Below are positions 10,937 through 20,032 of a DNA stretch of 64,000 nt, piece by piece. Made by a program: the position numbers and the translations under genes. The stretch is from NCBI RefSeq assembly GCF_040939785.1, contig NZ_CP162553.1, positions 5,537,001-5,601,000 of the forward strand, read 5' to 3'. The DNA is from Bradyrhizobium lupini. Its GTDB lineage: Bacteria > Pseudomonadota > Alphaproteobacteria > Rhizobiales > Xanthobacteraceae. Positions within the stretch are counted from its first letter, which is position 1; each line of letters opens with the position of its first letter. The notes beneath the pieces were generated by a model, which saw nothing but the letters and a program-made list of their open reading frames with translations, was not told the DNA's origin and did no database searches.

Positions 10937-11824
10937 TCACCCCATCTTCCGCAGCAACAGGCTGCTCCATCCCTGGATTCGCATGTGCTTCAGAGGCACG
11001 AGGCCGCGCGCGCGGTAGGCGGCGATCACGGCGGGGACCTGGGGCGTCAACAGGCCGGAGAGGATGACGCGCCCGCCAGGGGCGAGGTGGCGCGTCATCG
11101 GGCCCGCCAATTGCCGTAACGGATTGGCAAGGATGTTGGCCAGCACCAGGTCGAACGGGCCGCGTCTGCCGAAATCAGCCGCCGCGAAGCCGATGGCGCG
11201 GATCACTCGCACATGGTGACCGACCTCGTTCAACACGGCGTTCTCGGCTGCCACCTTGACCGAGGCCGGGTCGATGTCGGAGGCCAGCACCGCGCGATGC
11301 AGCGCTTTCGCCGCCGCTATCCCGAGCACGCCGGTCCCGGTACCGAGGTCGAGCACGCGGTCCGGCCGGGTGCGTTTCAGGACATGGTCAAGCAGGAGTA
11401 AACAGCCGCGTGTGGTGCCGTGATGGCCAGTGCCGAAGGCGAGAGCCGCCTCGATCTCGATGGCGAGCTTGTTCGGGGCCACGCGGTCGCGGTCATGGCT
11501 GCCGTGGACGACGAAGCGCCCGGCCAGCACCGGGACGAGATCTTCAAGGCTCGACTTGACCCAGTCCCTGGCTTCGACGGTGTCGAAGGCCAGCGTGTCC
11601 GCGATCTCATTTCCTGCTGATGTTGCAACGAGTTCGCGCAGCCACGCCCGGTCCGGCGCGTGGGCGAAATGCAGCGCGACGTCCCACTGTCCGTTCGGCT
11701 GCTCGAAGGCGGCGACCGCCGCATCATCCTCGAAGAACATTTCGGTGAGGACGTCGACAATGCGCCTTGCGGCGATCTCGCTGCCGATCGAAAAACTGGC
11801 CCGATGGGTGGGGGAAGGTTGCAT
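10937..11824 (-). CDS. prmA: PrmA, ribosomal protein L11 methyltransferase
   Basis: S-adenosylmethionine-dependent methyltransferase that modifies lysines of ribosomal protein L11. The 295-residue product has the usual two-part form: an N-terminal substrate-recognition domain (about 1-110) and a C-terminal class I methyltransferase fold with SAM-binding motif I (LDLGTGTGVLGIAA, about 158-171) and the catalytic-loop segment NILANPL. ALAFGTGHHGTTRGCL just before motif I is typical of PrmA. ATG 11824 is the start (MQPSPTHRAS), with GAG close upstream. No operon partner is evident. Confidence 0.93.
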   Translation of the reverse strand: MQPSPTHRASFSIGSEIAARRIVDVLTEMFFEDDAAVAAFEQPNGQWDVALHFAHAPDRAWLRELVATSAGNEIADTLAFDTVEARDWVKSSLEDLVPVLAGRFVVHGSHDRDRVAPNKLAIEIEAALAFGTGHHGTTRGCLLLLDHVLKRTRPDRVLDLGTGTGVLGIAAAKALHRAVLASDIDPASVKVAAENAVLNEVGHHVRVIRAIGFAAADFGRRGPFDLVLANILANPLRQLAGPMTRHLAPGGRVILSGLLTPQVPAVIAAYRARGLVPLKHMRIQGWSSLLLRKMG

Positions 11825-11977
11825 TCTCAGGTTCCGTCCGGTTCAATTTTTGGAACTTTTGTTCCCGATTTTTCTAATAACTTGCATTTATGAAGTTAAC
11901 CCGACCGCAGGTTGTGCCACGTAGATTTGCGGGTGTTGGACGACCTGCACAGCTTGAAATGGAAAAGGAGGCGAGAC

Positions 11978-12142
11978 TTGAAGCGCATGATTTTGAAATT
12001 CTGGACCGACGATTCAGGTGCAACCGCAATCGAGTACGGCCTGATCGCAGCCGGCATCGCGCTGGCGATCATCACCGTGGTGAACGGCCTGGGCACCACC
12101 ATGAACGAGAAGTTCACTTCGATTAGCAGCTCTTTGAAGTAA
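11978..12142 (+). CDS. Flp/Fap-type pilin
   Basis: A 54-residue class IVb (Flp) prepilin: short basic leader, then the processing region and hydrophobic helix DSGATAIEYGLIAAGIALAI, with Glu at mature position 5 as in Flp pilins. Cleavage is expected after the Gly before ATAIEYG, by a TadV/CpaA-type peptidase. The best start is TTG 11978, which has AAGGAG 7 bp upstream and gives the family-like start MKRMILKFW. The internal ATG 11987 is 16 bp from the Shine-Dalgarno sequence. No other tad/cpa gene is in the window, so assembly genes must be elsewhere. Confidence 0.9.
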   Translation: MKRMILKFWTDDSGATAIEYGLIAAGIALAIITVVNGLGTTMNEKFTSISSSLK

Positions 12143-12197
12143 TTTCCGCCTCCCATTTCCGGGCGGGGCCAATTCTCCATAGCACTGCTTCGAGCCG

Positions 12198-12229
12198 CGC
12201 CCGTCGGGGGAATTGCCCCCTGGCGGGCG
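12198..12229 (+). terminator. Hairpin after the Flp pilin gene
   Basis: CGCCCG (12198-12203) pairs with CGGGCG (12224-12229), and GGGGG pairs with CCCCC inside, around an AATTG loop; a TTTT run follows 6 bp later. It is a plausible terminator for the short pilin transcript, 56 bp after the stop. Confidence 0.55.
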
Positions 12230-12395
12230 AAGTCGTTTTGGGGCAGAGGTTTTCACAGAATGCCCACAGGCGATCGGCTGGTTTGTCCGGACTTTGCCCA
12301 CGGATTATCCGGCCGTTCATCCCCGGATTTCCACTAATTTGTACCAGGCTTGGAGGGACGTAACCCACCGCTCTTTCACAGCCCTGCCAACAGCC

Positions 12396-12426
12396 TGTCC
12401 ACAGCTTATCCACCGGCTTATCCACG
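12396..12426. other. Cluster of DnaA-box-like 9-mers
   Basis: TGTCCACAG (12396-12404), TTATCCACC (12406-12414) and TTATCCACG (12418-12426) lie almost end to end. The last two match the DnaA consensus TTATCCACA at 8 of 9 positions, in the same orientation and 12 bp apart. The last overlaps the stop codon of the oxidoreductase on the - strand. Looser TTATCC and CCACAG matches occur between 12260 and 12310. Confidence 0.45.
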
Positions 12427-14055
12427 ACTTCCGAACAGGCTGCGGTGATCCCTCAGGATCGCCTGCGCGGCGTTGTGGCCGGGGGCGCCGGTGACGCCGC
12501 CGCCGGGGTGGGCGCCGGAGCCGCAGTGATAGAGGCCCCTCACGGGTCCGCGATAATCGGCGTGACCCAGCATCGGCCGGGCCGAGAACAGCTGGTTCAG
12601 CGTCAGCGCGCCGTGGAAGATGTCGCCCCCCAACAGGCCGAACTGCCGTTCGAGGTCGAGCGGTGACAGGATCTGGCGGCCGAGCACGCTTGTCGCAAAA
12701 CCCGCTGCGTATTTGTCCACCGTCGCGATCATGAGGTCGGCAACTTCTTCGCGATGGTCGTCCCACGACTTTCCATCGGGAAGCTCCGGCGCGACATGCT
12801 GGCAGAACAAGCTCGCGACATGGTGTCCAGCGGGCGCGAGCGTGTCGTCGAGCGTCGAGGGGATCAGCATTTCCACGACGGGCTCCCGGCTCCAGCCGTG
12901 GGCCCGGGCATCGAGGAAGGCGCGGTCCATGTAGCCGAGATCAGGGGCCAGGATGATGCCGGAGGTGAGATGATCGCCGTCGCCTGGCAGCGCCGTGAAG
13001 GAGGGCAGGCGGTCCAGCGCCACGTTCATGCGGAAGGTGCCGGAGCCGTTCTTCCAGTGCCGGATGCGGCTAAGGAAGTTTTGGGGAAGCGCATCGGCGG
13101 CGATCAGCCGCGTATAGAGCAGTTTCGGATTGACGTTGGCTGCGACATATTTCGCGCGGATGGTCGTGCCGTTCTCCAGCGCCACGCCGACCGCGCGGTC
13201 GCGCTTGACGATGACCTCGCGCACGCCTGCATCGGTGTCGATCACAACGCCGCGGTCGCGTGCGGCGCGCGCCATGGCTTGCGTGATCGCGCCCATGCCG
13301 CCGATGGCGTGACCCCAGACGCCCTTCTTGCCGTTTACCTGGCCGAAGGCGTGATGCAGCATCACATAGGCCGAGCCCGCGGCGTAAGGGCTGGCATAAT
13401 TGCCGACGATGGCATCGAAGCCGAACAGCGCCTTGACCAGATCATGCTCGAAACGTTCGTCCAGCATCTCGCCGGCCGAGCGGGTGAAGAGATCGAGCAA
13501 GCTGCGGCTCTGCTCCAGCGACAGCCCACGCAGGATGTTGGCGCTCTGGAATGCGTTCACGGCTTCGCGGATCGAAGCCGTGCCGAAACCATCGAGCAGG
13601 TTTGGCGGCGCGCGCAGCACGAATTGCCGGAGCACGTCGGCGATATCTTCCAGCTCGCGCGAAAACCCGTCGAGCGCGTTTGCGTCATGCGCGCTCAGCC
13701 GCGCGACGGACGCCCGCGTCCGCCCCTCGCCGGTGAGGAGATAGCTGCCGTCGGGGGCGGGCAGAAAATTCTGCGCGCGCCGTTCGACGATGCGCAGGCC
13801 CTGTTCGGCCAGCTTCAAGTCACGGATCACCTGCGGATTGAGCAGGCTTACGGTGTAGGCCGCGACCGAATTGCGGAAGCCGGGATGAAATTCCTCCGTG
13901 ACCGCGGCCCCGCCGACCACCTTGCGGCGCTCGACCACGCGCACGCGCAAGCCGGCCATCGCGAGATAGGCCGCGCAGGTGAGGCCGTTATGGCCAGCGC
14001 CGATGATGATGACGTCGGTTTCGATCATGAAGGGGTCAAGCTGTTCCACGCTCAT
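12418..14055 (-). CDS. FAD/NAD(P)-binding oxidoreductase of the phytoene-desaturase-like family
   Basis: A 545-residue flavoprotein related to CrtI and to PYROXD2-type proteins. The N-terminal dinucleotide-binding motif is clear (DVIIIGAGHNGLTCAAYLA, from about residue 13), followed by VVERRKVVGGAA, which contacts the FAD. The C-terminus has the conserved GLYHCGSGAHPGGGVTGAPG segment that closes the FAD site. The substrate is unknown: there is no crtB, crtY or other carotenoid gene nearby, so carotenoid synthesis is not implied. The start chosen is ATG 14055 (MSVEQLDPFMIETDV); ATG 14028 is also close to the Rossmann motif. It is divergent from the MFS/spermidine-synthase gene. Confidence 0.85.
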   Translation of the reverse strand: MSVEQLDPFMIETDVIIIGAGHNGLTCAAYLAMAGLRVRVVERRKVVGGAAVTEEFHPGFRNSVAAYTVSLLNPQVIRDLKLAEQGLRIVERRAQNFLPAPDGSYLLTGEGRTRASVARLSAHDANALDGFSRELEDIADVLRQFVLRAPPNLLDGFGTASIREAVNAFQSANILRGLSLEQSRSLLDLFTRSAGEMLDERFEHDLVKALFGFDAIVGNYASPYAAGSAYVMLHHAFGQVNGKKGVWGHAIGGMGAITQAMARAARDRGVVIDTDAGVREVIVKRDRAVGVALENGTTIRAKYVAANVNPKLLYTRLIAADALPQNFLSRIRHWKNGSGTFRMNVALDRLPSFTALPGDGDHLTSGIILAPDLGYMDRAFLDARAHGWSREPVVEMLIPSTLDDTLAPAGHHVASLFCQHVAPELPDGKSWDDHREEVADLMIATVDKYAAGFATSVLGRQILSPLDLERQFGLLGGDIFHGALTLNQLFSARPMLGHADYRGPVRGLYHCGSGAHPGGGVTGAPGHNAAQAILRDHRSLFGSRG

Positions 14056-14200
14056 TCCGGGATGGTCTGAACGACCGGGCTCGGAACATCTGTATATCAA
14101 GCATTTCCCGCTGCAACATCACGAGACGCTTTATTGCCCGTTCAGGCGCCTTGTGCTCCATTGCGCGCGCCCGGCGCCCGCCGGATATGCTGGAGCTTCC

Positions 14201-16481
14201 ATGGATTCGATCGTGCAACCCGCCGCCACGGAGCAGCCGTCCTCGTCACGCAACCGGCTGCTGCTGACGGTCTACACCGCCGCGATCTTCGTCAGCGCGC
14301 TGTTGCTGTTCTCGGTGCAGCCGCTGTTCACGAAGATGGTCCTGCCGCGGCTCGGCGGCTCGCCGGCGGTGTGGTCGGTGGCGATGGTGTTCTTCCAGTC
14401 GCTGCTGCTGGCGGGCTACGCCTATGCGCATTTGTTGATGCAGGTGAGGAACCGCATCGTTCCGGTGGTGGTGCATCTCCTGCTGCTGATCACGGCGTTC
14501 GTCACGTTGCCGCTCGGCATCGCCTCCGCGTATGGCGATCCGCCCGCTTCGGGCTATGCGATCTGGCTGCTCGGCCTGTTCGTGATCTCGATCGGGCTGC
14601 CGTTCTTCGCGCTTGCCGCCAACAATCCGTTGCTGCAGGCCTGGTTCGTCCGTACCGGGCATCCTGCTGGACACGATCCCTATTTCCTCTATGCGTCCTC
14701 CAACATCGGCAGCTTCCTCGCCCTGCTGTCCTATCCGTTCCTGCTGGAGCCGATGTTCACGCTGCACACGCAGAACCGGCTCTGGACCGGCGGTTACGGC
14801 ATTCTGATCGTCCTGATCGCCGCCTGCGGCGTACTGCTGTTGCGCTCGCCGAAACTGGCCATGGTCGATGCACGAACCGAGGATTTGAATGCGCCGGCTC
14901 CCGGTTTGATGACTCGGCTGCGCTGGATATTCCTCGCCGGAGTGCCGTCCGGCCTGCTGATCGCCGTCACCGCGCACATCTCGACCGACGTTGCGGCAGC
15001 GCCGCTGCTGTGGGTGCTGCCGCTGTCGCTGTATCTCCTGACCTGGGTGGTGGTGTTCCAGTCGCGGCCGCTACTGCCGCACAAATGGATGCTGATGCTC
15101 CAGCCGGTCGCGATCGCGGGCGTCATCTTCCTGCTGGCGTTCGGCGGCGAACAGAACCTGCTGCTGACGCTCGGCGGCCATCAATTGTGCTTCTTCGTCA
15201 TCGCGATGGCCTGCCACGGCGAATTGGCGCGAACCCGGCCGGCCGCCAAATATCTCACCGGATTCTATGTCGCGCTATCGTTCGGCGGCATGGTCGGCGG
15301 CCTGTTCGCAGGGCTCCTTGCGCCGTTCACATTCTCCTGGATCGCCGAATATCCGATCCTGGTTGCGCTTGCCGCGCTGTGCCGGCCGCCCGCGAACGAG
15401 CGGCTGGCGGGCATCGTCAAATGGTACTGGCTGGCGCTTGCCGCGCTCGCCGTCGTGCTCGTTGTGCCGTCCACCACGACGGGCGGGCTATCGACCTGGT
15501 TCGAGGATCACCGGGTCTGGATGGCCGGCGGCGTCGGCGTGCTCGCCGCGCTGCTGGCGCTGGCGGTCAACGCCGGCCGCTGGAAGATATTCGCCACCGT
15601 CGCGCTCGCGCTGGCGTTGATCCGGGTTTATCCGGCGGACGAAGGCCGCGTCACCACGGTGCGCAGCTTCTTCGGCGTGCACAAGATCGTGGTGACGCCC
15701 GGCGGCTATTTCCACGTGCTGATGCACGGCACCACGATCCACGGCGCCGAGCGCTTCCTCAACAATGACCGCACGCCGGTCACCGGCCGGCCCGAGCCGA
15801 TCACCTACTATCACAAGGACGGTGGCATCGGTCAGGCCGTGACCGCGATGCGCGAGCGCAAGGGCGCGCCGCTGAAGGTCGCGGCGATCGGCGTCGGATC
15901 GGGCACGCTCGCCTGCGCCGCCGAGCCCGGCGAGAGCTGGACCTTCTTCGAGATCGATCAGTCCATGGTCGACGCGGCAAGCGATCCGGAAGAATTTCCG
16001 CTACATCTCGAGCTGCATGCCGGGCCTGAAGCCGGTGATCGGCGATGCCCGCCTCACCTTCGCGAAGGAGCCGGACGGCGCCTATGATCTCATCATCGTC
16101 GATGCCTATTCGTCGGATGCGATCCCGATCCATCTTGCGACCGAAGAGGCGATGAAGATCTACAAGGACAAGCTCGCTCCGCACGGCGCCGTGGTGATGC
16201 ACGTCTCCAACCGCCACCTCGATCTCGAGACGGTCGTGGTCGGTATCGCCGATGCCAACGATCTCAAGAGCTGGGTCTACAACGAGGATTCCGGGCGCGA
16301 TGGTGACTACATCTTCTCGACCGACGTCGTCATCTCCGCCCGCGAGGATGCCGATGTCGGCAGGCTCGCATCGTCGAAAACATGGGAGCAGACCGAAGCC
16401 GACGACCGGGTGCGGGTCTGGACCGACGATTACTCCAACATTTTGGGCGCGCTGTACCGGCGCTTGCGGGACGGGGAGTAG
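14201..16481 (+). pseudogene. Fused MFS-like / spermidine-synthase-like membrane protein, one frameshift
   Basis: The N-terminal two-thirds (14201 to about 15990) is a polytopic membrane domain with many hydrophobic segments. The C-terminal third is a spermidine-synthase-like Rossmann domain with AAIGVGSGTLAC (SAM-type glycine loop) and FFEIDQSMVDAA. The frame is then lost: after DPEEF the protein reads into an unrelated sequence that stops at 16087. The expected continuation (RYISSCMPGLKPVIGDAR...) is in another frame and runs to 16481, with the acidic YDLIIVDAYSSDAIP motif. One extra T in the TTT at 15995-15997 explains this. Repaired length would be about 760 residues, normal for this fused family, whose function is not established. 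The start is ATG 14201. Confidence 0.85.
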
Positions 16482-16490
16482 GGCCCGCTT

Positions 16491-17485
16491 CTACGGCTCC
16501 ACCGGCGTCCCCGCGGGCAACGCGATTGCCTTCTCGCCCGCGACCTGCCGCAACAAATCGGGCCTGTCGGAGATGATCCCGTCGACGCCGATCTCGATCA
16601 TGCGCGCCATGTCTTCGGGTTTGTTGACCGTCCAGACCACGACACGCAGCCCGAGCGCATGGGCCTCGGCGATCAGTGCCGCGGTCACATCGCCGAAATA
16701 GGGTGACCAGACCGCGCCGCCCGCAGCCTTGATGGTCCGCGGCAGCGACCGCCGTGATCGGCCGGGCTGAAGCCCGCCGTCCAATTGGTCGCCTTGTCCA
16801 GCGCCACCGTCTGGCCCGAGCCGCGCTGGAGCGTCAGGTACACCGTCGGCATCTTTGGTGCCCGCTGCTGGACGAGCAGCAGGGTCCGCCAGTCGAACGA
16901 CTGGATCATGACGCGGTCGGAGAATTTCTCGGCTTCGATCACGCCGAGCAGCCTGGTGACGAAAGATTGCGGATCGAGCGTCTCGTCCGGATGGTTCGGA
17001 TCGATCTTGGTCTCGACGTTGAAGCGCACGCGCGTATTGCCGGATTTGCGCACCAGCGCGAACAGCTCGCTCAAGGTCGGAATACGGGTCCCGGGCATGG
17101 CGCGCTGGTCGGGGAATTGCTTTTCGTAAGGGCTGTCTGACCGGATCTGGCCGACGTCATAGGTCCTGACGTCGGCGAGCCGCAGTTTCACGAAGGGCGT
17201 GCCGGGAGGCGTGACGTAGGCGCCGCTCGCATCCCGCGTGATATCAGGATTGAGCCCGCGCTCATGCGAGACGACGACTTCGCCGTCGGCGGTGATGCCG
17301 ACATCGAGCTCCAGCGTGTCCACGCCGATCGACAGCGCGTTGGCGAAGGCCGGAAGCGTGTTTTCCGGCAGCAGTGCCCGCCCGCCGCGATGGGCCTCGA
17401 GGTCGAAAGCCGAATCAAATGCCATGGCCGGTCCCGCAATGAGAAGTGACAGTACGGTCAAGATCGTCGCAGCACGTGACGGCAT
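16491..17485 (-). pseudogene. Secreted glycerophosphodiester phosphodiesterase, one frameshift
   Basis: A periplasmic enzyme of the GlpQ/UgpQ type that would split glycerophosphodiesters into glycerol-3-phosphate and an alcohol. A signal peptide (LTVLSLLIAGPAMAF) is followed by catalytic motifs EAHRGGRALLPENT, DTLELDVGITADG and VVSHERGLN. Frame is lost after FSPADHGG; the rest of the barrel (SLPRTIKAAGGAVWSP..., RVVVWTVNKPEDM, GVDGIISDRPD) continues in another frame from about 16748 down to 16491. One missing base near 16747-16750 restores a protein of about 331 residues. The first catalytic half is intact, but the truncated form would lack part of the TIM barrel. Confidence 0.85.
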
Positions 17486-17645
17486 GGTGGCTCATGGGGC
17501 AAGGGGAAAGGGGCGATATTTCAACGCGTTTGGCGCGTCCGGCCGATTGTATAGGTTTTCGTGGCTGTTGAAACCTTGGGCGGCGGCTTGGGTTGCGGCC
17601 GCCGCGGGGGTATGTACTCATGGTCGGCGCCCTGGAATCCCGCCC

Positions 17646-18605
17646 GTGCAGCAGCAACGCGATCATCGAATTATCCGCAGCCGGCATTTTCGCCGGATGC
17701 AGCGCCGGCATTTCATCATCTTCGACGTTTTGCCCTTCGCCGGCACGCTGCTGGCGCTGGTCCTTCTGTTCTACCGCCCGATCGGCGCGATGGAGCTCGG
17801 CCTGTTCGTCGGCTTTTGGCTGGTCACCGGCCTCGGCCTTACCGTCGGCTATCACCGGCTCTTCACCCACCGCGCCTTCGCGACCTCCACGGCGATGAGT
17901 GCGATCCTGGTCGTGATGGGATCGATGGCCGGCCGCGGCCCCATGCTGTCCTGGGCGGCAATGCACCGCCGGCACCACGAATTGTCCGATCACGACGGCG
18001 ATCTGCATTCGCCGCGGCTGCACGGCGAGGGCCCATTCGGCCGCCTGCGCGGCTTCCTGCACGCGCATTTGACCTGGATGATCGCGCACGATTATCCCAA
18101 TGTTGCGCACTATGTCCCGGACCTGATGGCGGATCGCAGGCTGGTTGCAGTCAACAGCTACTATTACAGTTGGGTCGGTCTCGGCCTGGTGCTGCCGGCC
18201 GCGATCGGCGGCCTCGCCACGATGAGCCCGTGGGGCGCACTGACCGGCTTGCTCTGGGGCGGCGTGGTGCGCATGTTCGTGGTCGAGCAGACCATGTCGG
18301 CCATCAACTCCGTGATGCACAGCTTTGGCGCGCAGCCGTTCGTCACCCGCGACGACAACAGCCGCAATCTCGGCGTGGTGGCCTGGCTTGCCTGGGGCGA
18401 GGGCTGGCACAACAACCACCACGCCTTTCCCTATTCCGCGGCCTTCGGCTTGCGCTGGTTCGAGTTCGATCCGGGCTTTGTCTTCATCAGGGCGCTGGAA
18501 GCGCTGGGACTGGCCTGGGACGTCAAGGTGCCGAGCGAGGAGAAGATTGCGCGACGCATGCTGCGGCAGCCGGGTGACGCTGCGCCCGACCTCGAAACGG
18601 GCTGA
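17646..18605 (+). CDS. Acyl-CoA / fatty-acid desaturase
   Basis: Membrane-bound di-iron desaturase that introduces a double bond into a fatty acyl chain. The three histidine boxes are all present: HRLFTH, HRRHH and HNNHH (in GWHNNHHAFPYSAAFG). Hydrophobic segments before and after the first two boxes fit the family topology. The start is uncertain: GTG 17646 (VQQQRDHRII) and ATG 17697 (MQRRHFIIFD) are both in frame, neither with a strong Shine-Dalgarno sequence. I list the longer form (319 residues). It is divergent from the phosphodiesterase gene and followed after 44 bp by the MBOAT gene, so it may supply unsaturated acyl chains to the same pathway, though this is not shown. Confidence 0.87.
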   Translation: MQQQRDHRIIRSRHFRRMQRRHFIIFDVLPFAGTLLALVLLFYRPIGAMELGLFVGFWLVTGLGLTVGYHRLFTHRAFATSTAMSAILVVMGSMAGRGPMLSWAAMHRRHHELSDHDGDLHSPRLHGEGPFGRLRGFLHAHLTWMIAHDYPNVAHYVPDLMADRRLVAVNSYYYSWVGLGLVLPAAIGGLATMSPWGALTGLLWGGVVRMFVVEQTMSAINSVMHSFGAQPFVTRDDNSRNLGVVAWLAWGEGWHNNHHAFPYSAAFGLRWFEFDPGFVFIRALEALGLAWDVKVPSEEKIARRMLRQPGDAAPDLETG

Positions 18606-18649
18606 GCATCATCGCCGGCTCACGCCGGCGATGGCGCGGCTGTGAACCG

Positions 18650-20032
18650 ATGCTGTTCAACGACTATCCCTTTCTCCTGGTCTTCCTGCCCGCGGCGCTG
18701 CTGATCTATCGCTTGGCCGACCCCTATCCGGGCTTGCGCATCGGCGTGCAGGTCGCGCTGTCGCTCGCCTTCTATGCCTGGGGTAGTCCGTCCTTCATCC
18801 TGCTCCTGATCGGCTCGATCGCGATCAACTGGCTCGCCTCGGTTGCCTATGGGCGCGTGAAATGGCCGGTGCTGCTGACGCTGGTGATCGGGCTCGATCT
18901 CGCGGTGCTGGCGCTGTTCAAATACGCCAACTTCGTTCTCGCTAATCTGGGTCTCGTGCTCGGTGCGACGCTGCCGGTGCTCGACGTCGGGCTGCCGCTC
19001 GGCATCTCCTTCTTCACCTTCCATCACATCATGTATCTGGTCGACCTGAAGCGCGGCAGGGCGCCGCTCTATGCGTTCGACCGCTATGCGCTCTACATCG
19101 CCTTCTTCCCGCAGGCGATCGCCGGCCCCCTGGCGCGCTGGTCGGAGGTGATGCATCAGTTCGGCAGGCAGGTCTACGTTCCGGGCTGGCAGCGTCAGTT
19201 CTGCATCGCCACCTGCTTCATCGCGATCGGCCTGTTCGAGAAAATCTTGATCGCCGACGGCCTCGCGCATCTGCTCGATCCCATCTACGCGCAGGCCGCG
19301 AACGGGCCGCTCGCGGGCGGTGACGCCTGGCTCGCCTTCTGCTTCTCCTTCCAGATCCTGTTCGATTTCTCCGGCTATTCCGACATCGCGATCGGCCTCG
19401 GCCTGCTGTTCGGCGTGCAGCTGCCGTACAATTTCGATGCGCCGCTGCGCTCGACCAACATCCAGGATTTCTGGCAGCGCTGGCACATCACCCTGATGCT
19501 GTTCCTGCGCGATTACGTGTTTTATCCGCTGGTCAATCTGCGCCTGCTGCCGCGGCGCTGGCTGCCGGTGCAGTTTTTCGGCGCGATGATGATCACGATG
19601 GCGCTGTGTGGCCTCTGGCACGGCGCGAGCTGGACCTTCGTGCTGTGGGGCGTGCTGCACGGGCTTGCGCTGGTCGCCTGCACGCTGTGGCGTCGCTATG
19701 GCCCGGAGTTCCCGTCATGGCTCGGCTGGGCGCTTACCGTGCTGTTCGTGCTCGCGAGCGGCGTGATCTTTCGTGCGGGATCGGTGGAGGCGGCCTGGCA
19801 TGTCTTCGCCGGACTGGCTTCGCCGCTCCCGCTCGAGCGCGGAAAGCATTTGTGGCCGCTAATCGCAGCGCCGCTGTTCGCCTTCCTGCTGCCGGCGAGC
19901 CAGGACATCGTGGCGGTGCTCACGCGCCGTCCCAATCCGTGGCTCGCGGGTCTGCTCGGTCTTGGGCTATTCGCATTGCTGCTTCACATGGGTGGTCGGG
20001 ATCTCCATGAGTTCGTCTACTTCAAGTTCTGA
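18650..20032 (+). CDS. MBOAT-family O-acyltransferase (AlgI/DltB-like)
   Basis: A 460-residue polytopic inner-membrane acyltransferase. It has the MBOAT landmarks: MLFNDYPFLLVFLP at the N-terminus, GISFFTFHHIMYLVD, YSDIAIGLGLLFG, the DFWQRWHITL motif, and the catalytic-histidine segment GLWHGASWTFVLWG (about residues 322-335). Enzymes of this group move acyl groups across the membrane onto extracytoplasmic polymers (alginate, teichoic acid, peptidoglycan). The next gene starts inside it (26-bp overlap), so the two are translationally coupled. With the ligase and ACP genes that converge on them, it forms a set equivalent to dltB. The acceptor is unknown. Confidence 0.93.
   Translation: MLFNDYPFLLVFLPAALLIYRLADPYPGLRIGVQVALSLAFYAWGSPSFILLLIGSIAINWLASVAYGRVKWPVLLTLVIGLDLAVLALFKYANFVLANLGLVLGATLPVLDVGLPLGISFFTFHHIMYLVDLKRGRAPLYAFDRYALYIAFFPQAIAGPLARWSEVMHQFGRQVYVPGWQRQFCIATCFIAIGLFEKILIADGLAHLLDPIYAQAANGPLAGGDAWLAFCFSFQILFDFSGYSDIAIGLGLLFGVQLPYNFDAPLRSTNIQDFWQRWHITLMLFLRDYVFYPLVNLRLLPRRWLPVQFFGAMMITMALCGLWHGASWTFVLWGVLHGLALVACTLWRRYGPEFPSWLGWALTVLFVLASGVIFRAGSVEAAWHVFAGLASPLPLERGKHLWPLIAAPLFAFLLPASQDIVAVLTRRPNPWLAGLLGLGLFALLLHMGGRDLHEFVYFKF

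Noticed and set aside
12260..12430. A chromosomal origin or partition site
   Set aside because: DnaA-like motifs are present but there is no dnaA, gidA, hemE, parAB or repABC gene, and the motifs are imperfect.
12754..14070. A 438-codon open frame on the + strand
   Set aside because: It overlaps the oxidoreductase gene in antisense, and the composition is typical of a shadow frame.
14201..14480. Carotenoid biosynthesis cluster around the phytoene-desaturase-like gene
   Set aside because: No crtB, crtE, crtY or geranylgeranyl synthase gene is nearby; the protein belongs to a broader oxidoreductase family.
18620..19660. A 346-codon open frame on the - strand
   Set aside because: It is antisense to the MBOAT gene, with no family features and no ribosome-binding site.
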